Source: Collinsella aerofaciens (GTDB lineage Bacteria; Actinomycetota; Coriobacteriia; Coriobacteriales; Coriobacteriaceae). Taken from it: a stretch of 16,767 bases of DNA. A program made the position numbers and the translations under genes. Shown here piece after piece: positions 6,490-13,160 of the stretch. The notes beneath the pieces are model-generated. The model searched no databases, was not told where the DNA came from, and saw only the letters and a program-made list of their open reading frames with translations. The stretch is from assembly GCA_014846205.1 (NCBI GenBank), contig RKAY01000076.1, forward strand, positions 1 to 16,767, read 5' to 3'. Within the stretch, counting starts at the first letter, position 1, and each line of letters starts with the position of its first letter.

Positions 6490-7194
6490 GTGACTCGAAC
6501 CATTGACATCCCAACATACCAAACGGCTGTCGTGCGCAACTGCTCCCCTACGCTCGCAGGTATCAAGCCGGCTTCGCTCTTTACCTATCCCGGCGTTTAC
6601 GCCAACCAAAACGGAAAACCCGGCGCCGCCCATATCGAAGAGCGACGCTCTCGCCTTCTCGCCGTCATAGCCCAATGCAACCGCGAGCTCCAGCCACTCG
6701 GGATTCATATGAGCGTTTTGGTCTGGCGCCCCTGCGGAGCGCTCATCTATGTGTACCGCCCTGCGGACCTCATGCGATACCTCTCCGACCCCCGCGCCAC
6801 GACGGCGCTTGCCGCCGAAGGTTACGATGTCCACAACCTACCCGCATCCCTGGTGCATCTCGCCGCGCGCATCACGCTGGCAAGTAGCAATGCCGCAGAA
6901 AGCGCCTATGACGGCAGCGTCTGCGCACTCGCGCGAAATAGGCACTGCGATACGGGGTGCATGTGCGAGTTCCCCCACGAAATTGGCTATTTTTTGGGCT
7001 ATCCCTACGAAGATGTCCATCAGTTTATCGTCCAGCATGGCGAAAACTATAAGGTCTTTGGCGCATGGAAGGTATACACAAACGTTGAGCAGGCGCTCAC
7101 GACCTTCGATTCCTATCGCGCATGCACGCAATACCTTACCTACATCTATCAACAGGGCTGCAGCCTGGCGCAACTTGCCCAGGCAACCCGATAG
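6490..7194 (+). CDS. DUF3793 family protein
   Basis: 234 aa from GTG 6490, with AAAGGAG 4 bases upstream. Family features are the N-terminal SPTLAGIKPASLF (19-31), LIYVYRPADLMRYL (85-98), and the hallmark FPHEIGYFLGYPYEDVHQFI (161-180) with GAWKVY (191-196). The biochemical role of DUF3793 is not known. No signal peptide or membrane helix is seen, so it is probably cytosolic. Between the helical middle and the hallmark is a stretch (about 131-160) with Cys145, Cys153, Cys157 and Cys159, which could bind metal or a cluster. It is followed after 46 bases by flavodoxin with no terminator between, so the two are likely co-transcribed. DtxR-like sites in the promoter suggest a link to iron or redox balance. 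Confidence 0.85.
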   Translation: MTRTIDIPTYQTAVVRNCSPTLAGIKPASLFTYPGVYANQNGKPGAAHIEERRSRLLAVIAQCNRELQPLGIHMSVLVWRPCGALIYVYRPADLMRYLSDPRATTALAAEGYDVHNLPASLVHLAARITLASSNAAESAYDGSVCALARNRHCDTGCMCEFPHEIGYFLGYPYEDVHQFIVQHGENYKVFGAWKVYTNVEQALTTFDSYRACTQYLTYIYQQGCSLAQLAQATR

Positions 7195-7240
7195 AGCATA
7201 CAAAACGCGGCCGCACGCCGCACAACCGAAAGGAAAACAT

Positions 7241-7660
7241 ATGAGCAAGATCGCAGTCGTCTACTGGAGCGGCACGGGCAATACCGAGGCCATGGCAAAC
7301 TTCGTTGCCGAGGGCGCAACCGGTGCGGGTGCCGAGACTGAGGTCATCCCCTGCGCCGATTTCTCTGCCGACAAGGCCGCCGAATATGATGCCTTCGCCT
7401 TCGGCTGCCCCGCCATGGGTTCCGAGGAGCTTGAGTATGACGAGTTCCAGCCTATGTGGGACGAGGTCAAGGAGACCCTCGGCGATAAAAAGGTCGTCCT
7501 CTTTGGCTCCTACTCGTGGGCCGAGGGCGAGTGGATGGACAGCTGGAAGGCCGACGCCGACGAGGCCGGCGTCAACGTCGTGGACTCCATCATTTGCTAC
7601 GACGCCCCCGACGATGAGGGCGAAGCGGCCTGCCGCGCCCTTGGAGCCGAGCTCGCCTAG
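7241..7660 (+). CDS. Flavodoxin (short-chain)
   Basis: FMN-binding electron carrier of 139 aa, replacing ferredoxin in low-potential electron transfer. The start ATG 7241 has GAAAGGAAA just upstream. The FMN phosphate loop is SGTGNT (10-15), after the first strand KIAVVYW. The 60s loop is CPAMGSEELEYDEF and the 90s loop FGSYSWAEGEWMDSW; these aromatic residues normally stack on the flavin. Length and the lack of the ~20-residue insertion mark it as short-chain. It closes the DUF3793 operon and ends at a strong terminator. Flavodoxins are often induced by iron starvation, which fits the candidate promoter sites. The partner enzyme is not identifiable here. Confidence 0.95.
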   Translation: MSKIAVVYWSGTGNTEAMANFVAEGATGAGAETEVIPCADFSADKAAEYDAFAFGCPAMGSEELEYDEFQPMWDEVKETLGDKKVVLFGSYSWAEGEWMDSWKADADEAGVNVVDSIICYDAPDDEGEAACRALGAELA

Positions 7661-7720
7661 CGGCAATGAGCTCCGCCCGTAACGCGCTCTGCACCAAAAC
7701 ACATTCGCATCCCAACAAAA

Positions 7721-7755
7721 ACGGGAGCCGGATGACATCCGGCTCCCGTTTTTTG
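7721..7755. terminator. Strong bidirectional terminator between flavodoxin and the ABC ATPase
   Basis: A perfect 13-bp stem (7721-7733 with 7737-7749) and a 3-base loop, followed by a T-run (7749-7754) on the plus strand and preceded by AAAAA, a T-run on the minus strand. It serves flavodoxin (+) and the ABC transporter ATPase (-, stop at 7778). Confidence 0.93.
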
Positions 7756-7777
7756 CTATGTCAGTCATATAAAGCGG

Positions 7778-8530
7778 CTACGAGATATTGCCCAAGAACG
7801 CCTTGGTTCGCTCGCTCTTGGGGTGGTCGAAGACCTCGCTCGGCGTACCCTCTTCCACGATAACGCCACCGTCCATAAAGACGACGCGGTCGGCGACGTC
7901 GCGGGCAAAGCCCATCTCGTGCGTCACGACGATCATGGTCATGCCGTCGCGTGCCAGGTCGCGCATGACGCCCAGGACGTCGCGGACAAGCTCGGGGTCG
8001 AGCGCCGACGTGGCCTCGTCAAAAAGCATGACGTGAGGGTTCATCGACAAGGCGCGGGCGATGGCAACGCGCTGCTGCTGACCGCCCGAGAGCTGGCTCG
8101 GCATAAAGTCGATACGCTCAGCAAGACCGACCTTGGTCAGCTCCTCGATGGCAATCTTCTCGGCCTCTTCTTTGCTGCGCTTGAGCACCTTTTGCTGTGC
8201 AAGCATGACGTTCTTTTTGACCGACAGATGCGGGAACAGATTGAATTGCTGAAACACCATGCCCAAGTGCGTACGTACCTTATTGAGGTCGACGCCCTTG
8301 GCGCACACATCCACGCCCTCAACGACGATCGAGCCGCTCGTGGGATGCTCCAGACGATTGATGCAGCGAAGCATCGTCGACTTGCCCGAGCCCGAAGGAC
8401 CCAGGACTACGACGACCTCGCCCTTGTGCACATCAAGATCGATATCGCGCAGGACCACGTTATCGCCAAAGGCCTTCTGGAGGTTCTTGATGCTGACGAC
8501 GACCTCGTTCGAGTTATTGGTTTCGCTCAT
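7778..8530 (-). CDS. Polar amino acid ABC transporter, ATP-binding protein (GlnQ type)
   Basis: Energises amino-acid uptake with the permease and binding protein encoded upstream. The 250-aa protein starts at ATG 8530, with AAGGAGG 7 bases upstream. Walker A is GPSGSGKS (44-51), the Q-loop is [13 protein letters not shown], the ABC signature LSGGQQQR (147-154), Walker B VMLFDE (167-172) with [10 protein letters not shown], and the switch His204 (VVTHEMGFA). The combination [12 protein letters not shown] and [14 protein letters not shown] is typical of the GlnQ/HisP group. It is the last gene of the transport operon, 12 bases after the permease stop, and ends at the bidirectional terminator. 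The exact amino acid cannot be told from sequence. Confidence 0.96.
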   Translation of the reverse strand: MSETNNSNEVVVSIKNLQKAFGDNVVLRDIDLDVHKGEVVVVLGPSGSGKSTMLRCINRLEHPTSGSIVVEGVDVCAKGVDLNKVRTHLGMVFQQFNLFPHLSVKKNVMLAQQKVLKRSKEEAEKIAIEELTKVGLAERIDFMPSQLSGGQQQRVAIARALSMNPHVMLFDEATSALDPELVRDVLGVMRDLARDGMTMIVVTHEMGFARDVADRVVFMDGGVIVEEGTPSEVFDHPKSERTKAFLGNIS

Positions 8531-8542
8531 GATAGGACCTCC

Positions 8543-9904
8543 TTACAGACCGGCGATGTGATCGGCGGGCGTCGCGACAACCTGTCCAGCGCTCTTGGTG
8601 GGACGCTTTTTCTTAGTCTCGGCCGTACCCAGCAGCTTCGCCTCAAGACCGCTCACCAAGCGAGCAAGCGGCAGGGTAATGACCAGATAGAACAGGGCGG
8701 CAACCACATACGGCGTGATGGACCCCGTCGTGGCCACGATGGTACGGGCGTTCATGACGATCTCGACCACACCAACGGCGGCGAGCAGCGACGTGTCCTT
8801 GTAGAGCAGGATGAACTCACTGGTCAGCGTGGGCAGGACATTGCGGAACGTCTGCGGAATCATAACGTAAAGCAGTGTCTGGAAGGCGTTCATGCCCAGC
8901 GAGCGAGCAGCCTCGTTCTGGCCCTTGGGGATCGACTGAATACCGGCGCGGAAGATCTCGCACAGGTAGGCGGACGAGTTCATGGCCATGACGATGACGC
9001 CCAGCACATAGTCGTCAACCTTGACGCCGGCCAGCGGCAGACCAAAGAACGCGATGTAGATCTGCAGGAACGCCGGCGTACCACGGATGATATTCACATA
9101 GATGCCGGCAAGGCAACGCAGGATGCGCGACTTGGAGATGCGCATGAGCGACAAGGCAAAGCCAAAGGGAATTGCCAGCGGAAACGCCACGAGCACAATC
9201 GAGAGCGACATGAGGAAGCCTTTGAAGACGATCGGCAGGCTCTGGACCAAAATGACCGGGTTCAGGAACAGGCGAAGGAACATGTTGGAATTCCATGCCT
9301 CGACCCACGGCTGCTCCTTAAGGTCGGCCAGGAAGTTATCAAATGCCGTCACGCCCTTGATCTCCACCGACGGAATCTTGGAAATCTTCTTGGTCGAACC
9401 GTCGGCCAAAGTATAGGTTCCGCTAAAGGCCTCATCGCCGCCCTCGACGGGGAAGGTCACGCCGTAAACCTCGACACGGAAGAAGCCGCCGGCAGGCGCC
9501 GTCTCGCCAAAGTCGATCTTGAGCGTCTGGCCGTCCACCTTGCACGTGGGCTTCATGGGTGTGCGATCCATGAGGTCCTCGCCCGAGAGCATCGTCAATC
9601 GCGTGTCATCGGTACCAAACGTCGTGCCGTCGGCAAACGTCAGCGAAAGACCGCTCAGTTCCTCGTCGGCATCGGCCTGGACCTCCCAGGTGATACGAGT
9701 CTCGGTGCCACCGACCACGTCGCTACCCGAACCGGTATTGGGTCGGGCGGTGATCTTTGCGGTCTCAAGCGCCTGAGCAGTCGAGGGCGCGCAGGCCCCC
9801 GCGCATACTAGGGCGAGCGCCACAGCCAGGGCGCAGGCCAGCTTTTGGAGCATCGAGGGCAGTGGATAGCTCTGGCCCATAGCTCCTTGGTTCAATCGAG
9901 ACAA
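8543..9904 (-). CDS. Amino acid ABC transporter permease with a large N-terminal extracytoplasmic domain
   Basis: The 453-aa protein starts at TTG 9904, with AGGAG 5 bases upstream; ATG 9880 is an alternative with its SD too close. Residues 19-39 form a signal-like hydrophobic helix ending CAPSTAQA. Residues about 46-200 are hydrophilic and strand-rich (ETRITWEVQADADEE, FFRVEVYGVTFPV) and match no substrate-binding domain I recognise. The GlnP/HisM-type permease core follows from about 218, with hydrophobic segments and the EAA loop GQNEAARSLGMNAFQTLL (328-345) that docks on the ATPase. Normal family members are 215-240 aa and lack this ectodomain; known enlarged ones carry a periplasmic-binding domain, which is encoded separately here (10021-10881). 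The ectodomain may interact with the binding protein or the envelope. The permease call is firm; the extra domain is of unknown function. Confidence 0.92.
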   Translation of the reverse strand: MSRLNQGAMGQSYPLPSMLQKLACALAVALALVCAGACAPSTAQALETAKITARPNTGSGSDVVGGTETRITWEVQADADEELSGLSLTFADGTTFGTDDTRLTMLSGEDLMDRTPMKPTCKVDGQTLKIDFGETAPAGGFFRVEVYGVTFPVEGGDEAFSGTYTLADGSTKKISKIPSVEIKGVTAFDNFLADLKEQPWVEAWNSNMFLRLFLNPVILVQSLPIVFKGFLMSLSIVLVAFPLAIPFGFALSLMRISKSRILRCLAGIYVNIIRGTPAFLQIYIAFFGLPLAGVKVDDYVLGVIVMAMNSSAYLCEIFRAGIQSIPKGQNEAARSLGMNAFQTLLYVMIPQTFRNVLPTLTSEFILLYKDTSLLAAVGVVEIVMNARTIVATTGSITPYVVAALFYLVITLPLARLVSGLEAKLLGTAETKKKRPTKSAGQVVATPADHIAGL

Positions 9905-9970
9905 GGTGGCTCCTAACGTTTAAGTTGCCGACATAACGGGGCGGGATGGCGCCCATTCAAGAAACGCAAA

Positions 9971-9998
9971 GGCCCTCTCCGCCAAAACGGAAAGGGCC
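9971..9998 (-). terminator. Hairpin between binding-protein and permease genes
   Basis: An 11-bp stem (9971-9981 with 9988-9998, one mismatch that can be a G-U pair in RNA) with a 6-base loop, 22 bases past the binding-protein stop. On the minus strand it is followed by TTTGCGTTTC, a broken U-run, so it probably terminates only partly or protects the upstream mRNA. That would favour more binding protein than permease. Confidence 0.6.
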
Positions 9999-10020
9999 CG
10001 CGCGCAATCAAGTGACTATT

Positions 10021-10881
10021 TTACTTGATATTGTACTTAGCCATGAGGGCGTCAACAGTACCGTCGTCGGTCAGGTCCTTGATGGCCTGGTTGACGTCGT
10101 CCTTGAGCTTGGTGTTGCCCTGGTTGATGGCGATGGCATACTCCTCGCCGGTGCTGACCTGCTTAACCGTATGGCAGGTGTTGAACTGCTCGGCGGTCAG
10201 CTGGCTCGCAACGGAGCGGTTGGTGACCACGGCGTCGCCCTTGTCGGACTGCAGGGCGCTGAAGCACTCGGTGGCGTCCTTATAGGGAACGATCTTGGCC
10301 TTGGGGAAGTTCTCCTGGGCAAAGGCCTCGGCGGTCGAACCGGACTGAACGATGATCGTAGCGTCGGCGTTGTTGAGCTTCTCGCTGTAGTTATCGGCCG
10401 TAATGTCGGTGTTATCGACCTTGGTCACGATAGCCTGATCGTCCATGTAGTAAGAGTCGGAGAAAGCGACTTCCTTCTCACGCTCAGGCGTGTCAGTGAT
10501 AGCCGCGATGGCGACGTCGTACTTGGCGCCCGAAGCAACGCCGGGGACGAGCGTGTCGAAGTCGTTGTTGACGTACTCGACATCCAGACCCAGCTTGTCA
10601 CCGATAGCCTTGATGAGCTCAAGGTCAAAGCCCTGGTAGTCGCCGTTGTCATCCTTGTACTCAAACGGCGCGTACTCGGCAGAGGTGCCGACGGTGAGCG
10701 TACTGTCCTTGACGAGCGCATACTCCTTGGAGCCGTCGACTTTCTCGACCTTCGCGTTGTCAGAGCTGCTGGAACCGGTATCGGAACCAGAGGTGGCGTT
10801 GGACGAACCACAGCCCGTCAGTGCAAGAGCGAGCGCCATGGCGCCCGTGGCTGCAAATGCGCCAAGCTTCTTGAGCTTCAT
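10021..10881 (-). CDS. Amino acid ABC transporter substrate-binding lipoprotein (family 3)
   Basis: Captures amino acids outside the membrane for the transporter. The protein is 286 aa from ATG 10881, with AAGGAG 8 bases upstream; the frame stays open to 11010 but without a usable start. The lipoprotein signal is MKLKKLG with a hydrophobic stretch and lipobox LTGC (Cys24 lipidated), then a Ser/Asp-rich linker. Mature features of the SBP_bac_3 fold are TVGTSAEYAPFEYKDDNGDY, GFDLELIKAIGDKLGL, DVAIAAITDTPEREKEVAFSDSYY (Arg in TPERE normally holds the substrate carboxylate), and a C-terminal AINQGNTKLKDDVNQAIKDL. First gene of a three-gene operon with its own promoter. The particular amino acid is not predictable. 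Confidence 0.95.
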   Translation of the reverse strand: MKLKKLGAFAATGAMALALALTGCGSSNATSGSDTGSSSSDNAKVEKVDGSKEYALVKDSTLTVGTSAEYAPFEYKDDNGDYQGFDLELIKAIGDKLGLDVEYVNNDFDTLVPGVASGAKYDVAIAAITDTPEREKEVAFSDSYYMDDQAIVTKVDNTDITADNYSEKLNNADATIIVQSGSTAEAFAQENFPKAKIVPYKDATECFSALQSDKGDAVVTNRSVASQLTAEQFNTCHTVKQVSTGEEYAIAINQGNTKLKDDVNQAIKDLTDDGTVDALMAKYNIK

Positions 10882-10938
10882 AATCAGTCTCCTTCCAGTG
10901 ACCCCGTTTGATTCAGAGGTCTGCAAAAACTGTTGGCT

Positions 10939-10967
10939 ATTATGCACCCGTAAATGCGAATCTGCAA
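10939..10967 (-). promoter_or_regulatory. Probable promoter of the amino-acid transporter operon
   Basis: On the minus strand TTGCAG (10967-10962), a 17-base spacer and CATAAT (10944-10939), 58 bases before the binding-protein ATG. The -10 is good and the -35 matches only TTG. It lies in the 147-base gap between nfo and the binding-protein start; no operator is evident there. Confidence 0.45.
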
Positions 10968-11028
10968 TGAGAAAACTGATTGAAACAAACCCATAACGTG
11001 AATGGAACACTCTACTTTGTGACAGTCG

Positions 11029-11895
11029 TTACTGCTGTAACGACCTTAACAGTTTGATTTCAGCCGCATAACCTGCAAGTTCATTCGGTGTCTCCAAAAT
11101 AAATGGAAGTGCACGCAGGCGGCCATTCGATACAATATTCTGCATAACCTGCATACCGCCGCCAAACTCCTCACTACCCAGGTAGCCCTTACCGATGCAC
11201 TCGTGGCGATCCTTATGGGCTCCGCAGGGGTTCTTGGAGTCATTGATATGCACGGCGCGCAGGCGCTCGATACCCACCACGCGGTCGAACTCGTCGAGCA
11301 CGCCGTCAAGATCGTGGACGATATCATAGCCGGCGTCATGTACATGGCAGGTGTCCAGGCAAACGCCCAGCTTGGCCGACAGCTCAGGGCGCTTGTCGGC
11401 AACGCCCTCGATGATGAGCGCCAGCTCCTCAAAGTTACGACCAACCTCGGTGCCCTTGCCCGCCATGGTCTCGAGCAGTACCGTCGTCTGCTGGCCCTCA
11501 AACATCACCTGGCACAGGGCGTCGACGATCATCTGAATGCCGGCGTCGGAGCCCTGCCCCACATGCGCACCGGGATGGAAGTTGTAGTAGTTGCCAGGCA
11601 GCGCTTCCATGCGCCGCAGGTCCTCTGCCATGGCCTCCAGGGCAAACTCGCGCGCCCGCTCTTTGGCCGAGCAGGGGTTATAGGTATACGGAGCATGAGC
11701 CACGAGCGGACCAAAATCGTTTTGCTCCATAAGCTCGCGCAGGGCCGCCGCGTCATCCATGTCAGGGTCTTTCGCCTTGCCGCCGCGCGGGTTGCGCGTA
11801 AAGAATGCAAAGGTATTGGCGCCAATGGATAGCGCCGTCTCCCCCATCGCCCGATAGCCCTTCGTCGTCGAAAGATGACACCCAATCGTCAGCAT
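11029..11895 (-). CDS. nfo: Endonuclease IV (AP endonuclease)
   Basis: Zinc enzyme of base excision repair that cuts DNA 5' of abasic sites. The protein is 288 aa from ATG 11895, with GGGGGAG 6 bases upstream; a TTG two codons earlier would overlap the SD. All nine expected zinc ligands are present and spaced as in E. coli Nfo: His67 (AHAPYTYN), His107 (NFHPGAH), Glu142 (LLETMAGKG), Asp181 and His184 ([13 protein letters not shown]), His216 ([11 protein letters not shown]), Asp229 and His231 (DRHECIGKG), and Glu268 (ILETP). Its leader contains one of the two long palindromes, ending about 20 bases before the ATG. No terminator is evident downstream, so some read-through into the transporter operon is possible. 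Confidence 0.97.
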   Translation of the reverse strand: MLTIGCHLSTTKGYRAMGETALSIGANTFAFFTRNPRGGKAKDPDMDDAAALRELMEQNDFGPLVAHAPYTYNPCSAKERAREFALEAMAEDLRRMEALPGNYYNFHPGAHVGQGSDAGIQMIVDALCQVMFEGQQTTVLLETMAGKGTEVGRNFEELALIIEGVADKRPELSAKLGVCLDTCHVHDAGYDIVHDLDGVLDEFDRVVGIERLRAVHINDSKNPCGAHKDRHECIGKGYLGSEEFGGGMQVMQNIVSNGRLRALPFILETPNELAGYAAEIKLLRSLQQ

Positions 11896-11915
11896 ATCCA
11901 ACTCCCCCTCATCAG

Positions 11916-12000
11916 TTGCGGTGAAATACGGTCTATTGGTGCCTTATTTTGGCGCAAACAGACCGTATTCCACCGCAAGATATAAAAGGGGCATCAGGGG
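11916..12000 (-). repeat. Palindromic leader element A (upstream of nfo)
   Basis: Inverted repeat with 19-base arms, 11916-11934 and 11960-11978, one mismatch that becomes a G-U pair in minus-strand RNA. Further pairing inside (GCGCC with GGCACC, one mismatch) leaves a 7-base A/T-rich loop. The outer 13 bases, TTGCGGTGGAATA on the minus strand, and a flank to 12000 (TATAAAAGGG on the plus strand) are shared with element B at 13075-13160. There is no T-run, so it is not a classic terminator. Confidence 0.8.
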
Positions 12001-12039
12001 CACGGTCCGCCGAGCCCCCTTGAACACCAGCACCGCAGC

Positions 12040-13059
12040 CTAGAGCGTCAAGCGAATCGCATCAATAATCTGCGCACAGCGCTGTGTGGCGGCAAGGGGC
12101 ATGACGGGACTCTCGAGTTTCCCCGCCCGGATGAGCTGGGTCGCATGCTGAATTTCGCCGTAGAAATCATCGACCTCAAACGGGGCATTTATTTCGAGCA
12201 TTCGTCCGTCGGAGTACTTCACATGGGCGAGCTCGGGGCGATGGAGGCGCTCGATTTCCAACGAGCCCCGCTCGCAGGCAATCGTTAAGCGGCTTTCATA
12301 TGCTGCTTTGCCGTCGCACACCATATGAATGGGTATACCGCCGACACTCATATGGATCTCCTCGGCCCAATCCACGCGGCCACCCGATACGTCACGCCAG
12401 CGAACTTCACGAGACGAAACATCGCACGCACCCGCAAGCAGATCCTCAAACCACCCGACCGCGTAGCAGCCCATGTCATATAGACAGCCACCCTGCAACG
12501 GATCGAGCAGATAACTCGAAGGCGGCTCACCATAATCGAGTTTTTGCACGCTTTCGATCGAGACGATACGGCCAAGCTCGCCCGACGCAAGCAAACCCTT
12601 CACGCGAGTATGCATCGGACAAAACCGATTTTTCATCGCCTCCATAAACGGCACGCCGCACTCACGGGAAACGGAGGCGATCGCATGGGCCTCTTCCTCA
12701 CTCAAAACGGCCGGCTTTTCGCACAGCACGGCCTTTCCCGCGCGCAGTGCCCGACAGACCCAATGCGCATGCATGCCATGTGGAAGAGCTAAGTAGATTG
12801 CGTCGACATCGGGATCGGCAATCAGCGCATCATAAGCCGCATCGCCGCTATCGTCAGCCGTGGCATGACTGTGCGCGGCATCAATCGAAAACGCCCTGCA
12901 AAACTCCTCAACATGCGAAGGGGTGCGACCGGCGGCAGCCACAAGCCGCGCCCCGTCCACCTCCTTGAGCGACGATGCAAATCGATGCGAAATGTGCCCA
13001 GCGCCCAAAACGCCCCAACGAACCTCGCGCAAATCATCACATGAATCCCGATGGCCCAC
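12040..13059 (-). CDS. Gfo/Idh/MocA family NAD(P)-dependent oxidoreductase
   Basis: Oxidoreductase of a family acting mostly on sugars, inositols and related polyols. The protein is 339 aa, a normal length, from GTG 13059 with AGGGGG 5 bases upstream. The N-terminal Rossmann fold starts RWGVLGAGHISHRFASSL (GxGxxS at 19-24). AIYLALPHGMHAHWVCRALRAGKAVLCEKP carries the family EKP motif with Lys115, normally catalytic. The middle has FMEAMKNRFCPMH and the C-terminal domain GGCLYDMGCYAV (usual GGGaLxDiGcY). The substrate cannot be predicted. It lies between nfo and the ferredoxin-type aldo/keto reductase, all leftward, with a palindromic element in each gap. The link among the three genes may be only positional. 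Confidence 0.92.
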   Translation of the reverse strand: MGHRDSCDDLREVRWGVLGAGHISHRFASSLKEVDGARLVAAAGRTPSHVEEFCRAFSIDAAHSHATADDSGDAAYDALIADPDVDAIYLALPHGMHAHWVCRALRAGKAVLCEKPAVLSEEEAHAIASVSRECGVPFMEAMKNRFCPMHTRVKGLLASGELGRIVSIESVQKLDYGEPPSSYLLDPLQGGCLYDMGCYAVGWFEDLLAGACDVSSREVRWRDVSGGRVDWAEEIHMSVGGIPIHMVCDGKAAYESRLTIACERGSLEIERLHRPELAHVKYSDGRMLEINAPFEVDDFYGEIQHATQLIRAGKLESPVMPLAATQRCAQIIDAIRLTL

Positions 13060-13074
13060 GACAGCCCCCTTCAG

Positions 13075-13160
13075 TTGCGGTGGAATAGTTCCTGTTTAAG
13101 CCCCATTCTGCCGCAAACAGGAACTATTCCACCGCAAGTTATAAAAGGGTCATGAGGAGC
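13075..13160 (-). repeat. Palindromic leader element B (upstream of the Gfo/Idh gene)
   Basis: Perfect inverted repeat with 23-base arms, 13075-13097 and 13115-13137, and a 17-base loop. The outer 13 bases equal those of element A; the next stem bases differ from A but remain fully paired. The shared flank (13138-13160) matches A at 19 of 23 positions and contains the stop codon of the aldo/keto reductase gene (13150-13152). The other end is 16 bases from the Gfo/Idh GTG, just before its AGGGGG. Confidence 0.85.

Noticed and set aside
7823..9811. A 662-codon open frame on the plus strand opposite the ABC ATPase and permease genes
   Set aside because: It is the antisense shadow of two convincing genes in GC-rich DNA. 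Its translation is low-complexity and matches no family.
10882..11010. N-terminal extension of the substrate-binding protein from 11010
   Set aside because: It would bury the lipoprotein signal peptide, and the strong SD is placed for ATG 10881.
11900..11916. CTGATGAG on the minus strand, reminiscent of a hammerhead ribozyme core
   Set aside because: No matching GAAA segment, stems or cleavage site in order. The bases are explained by the junction of the palindrome with the nfo ribosome binding site, and element B lacks the TGATGAG form.
11916..13137. Reading the two long palindromes as ordinary Rho-independent terminators
   Set aside because: Neither has a T-run on either strand, and their sequence similarity to each other is unexplained by terminator function.
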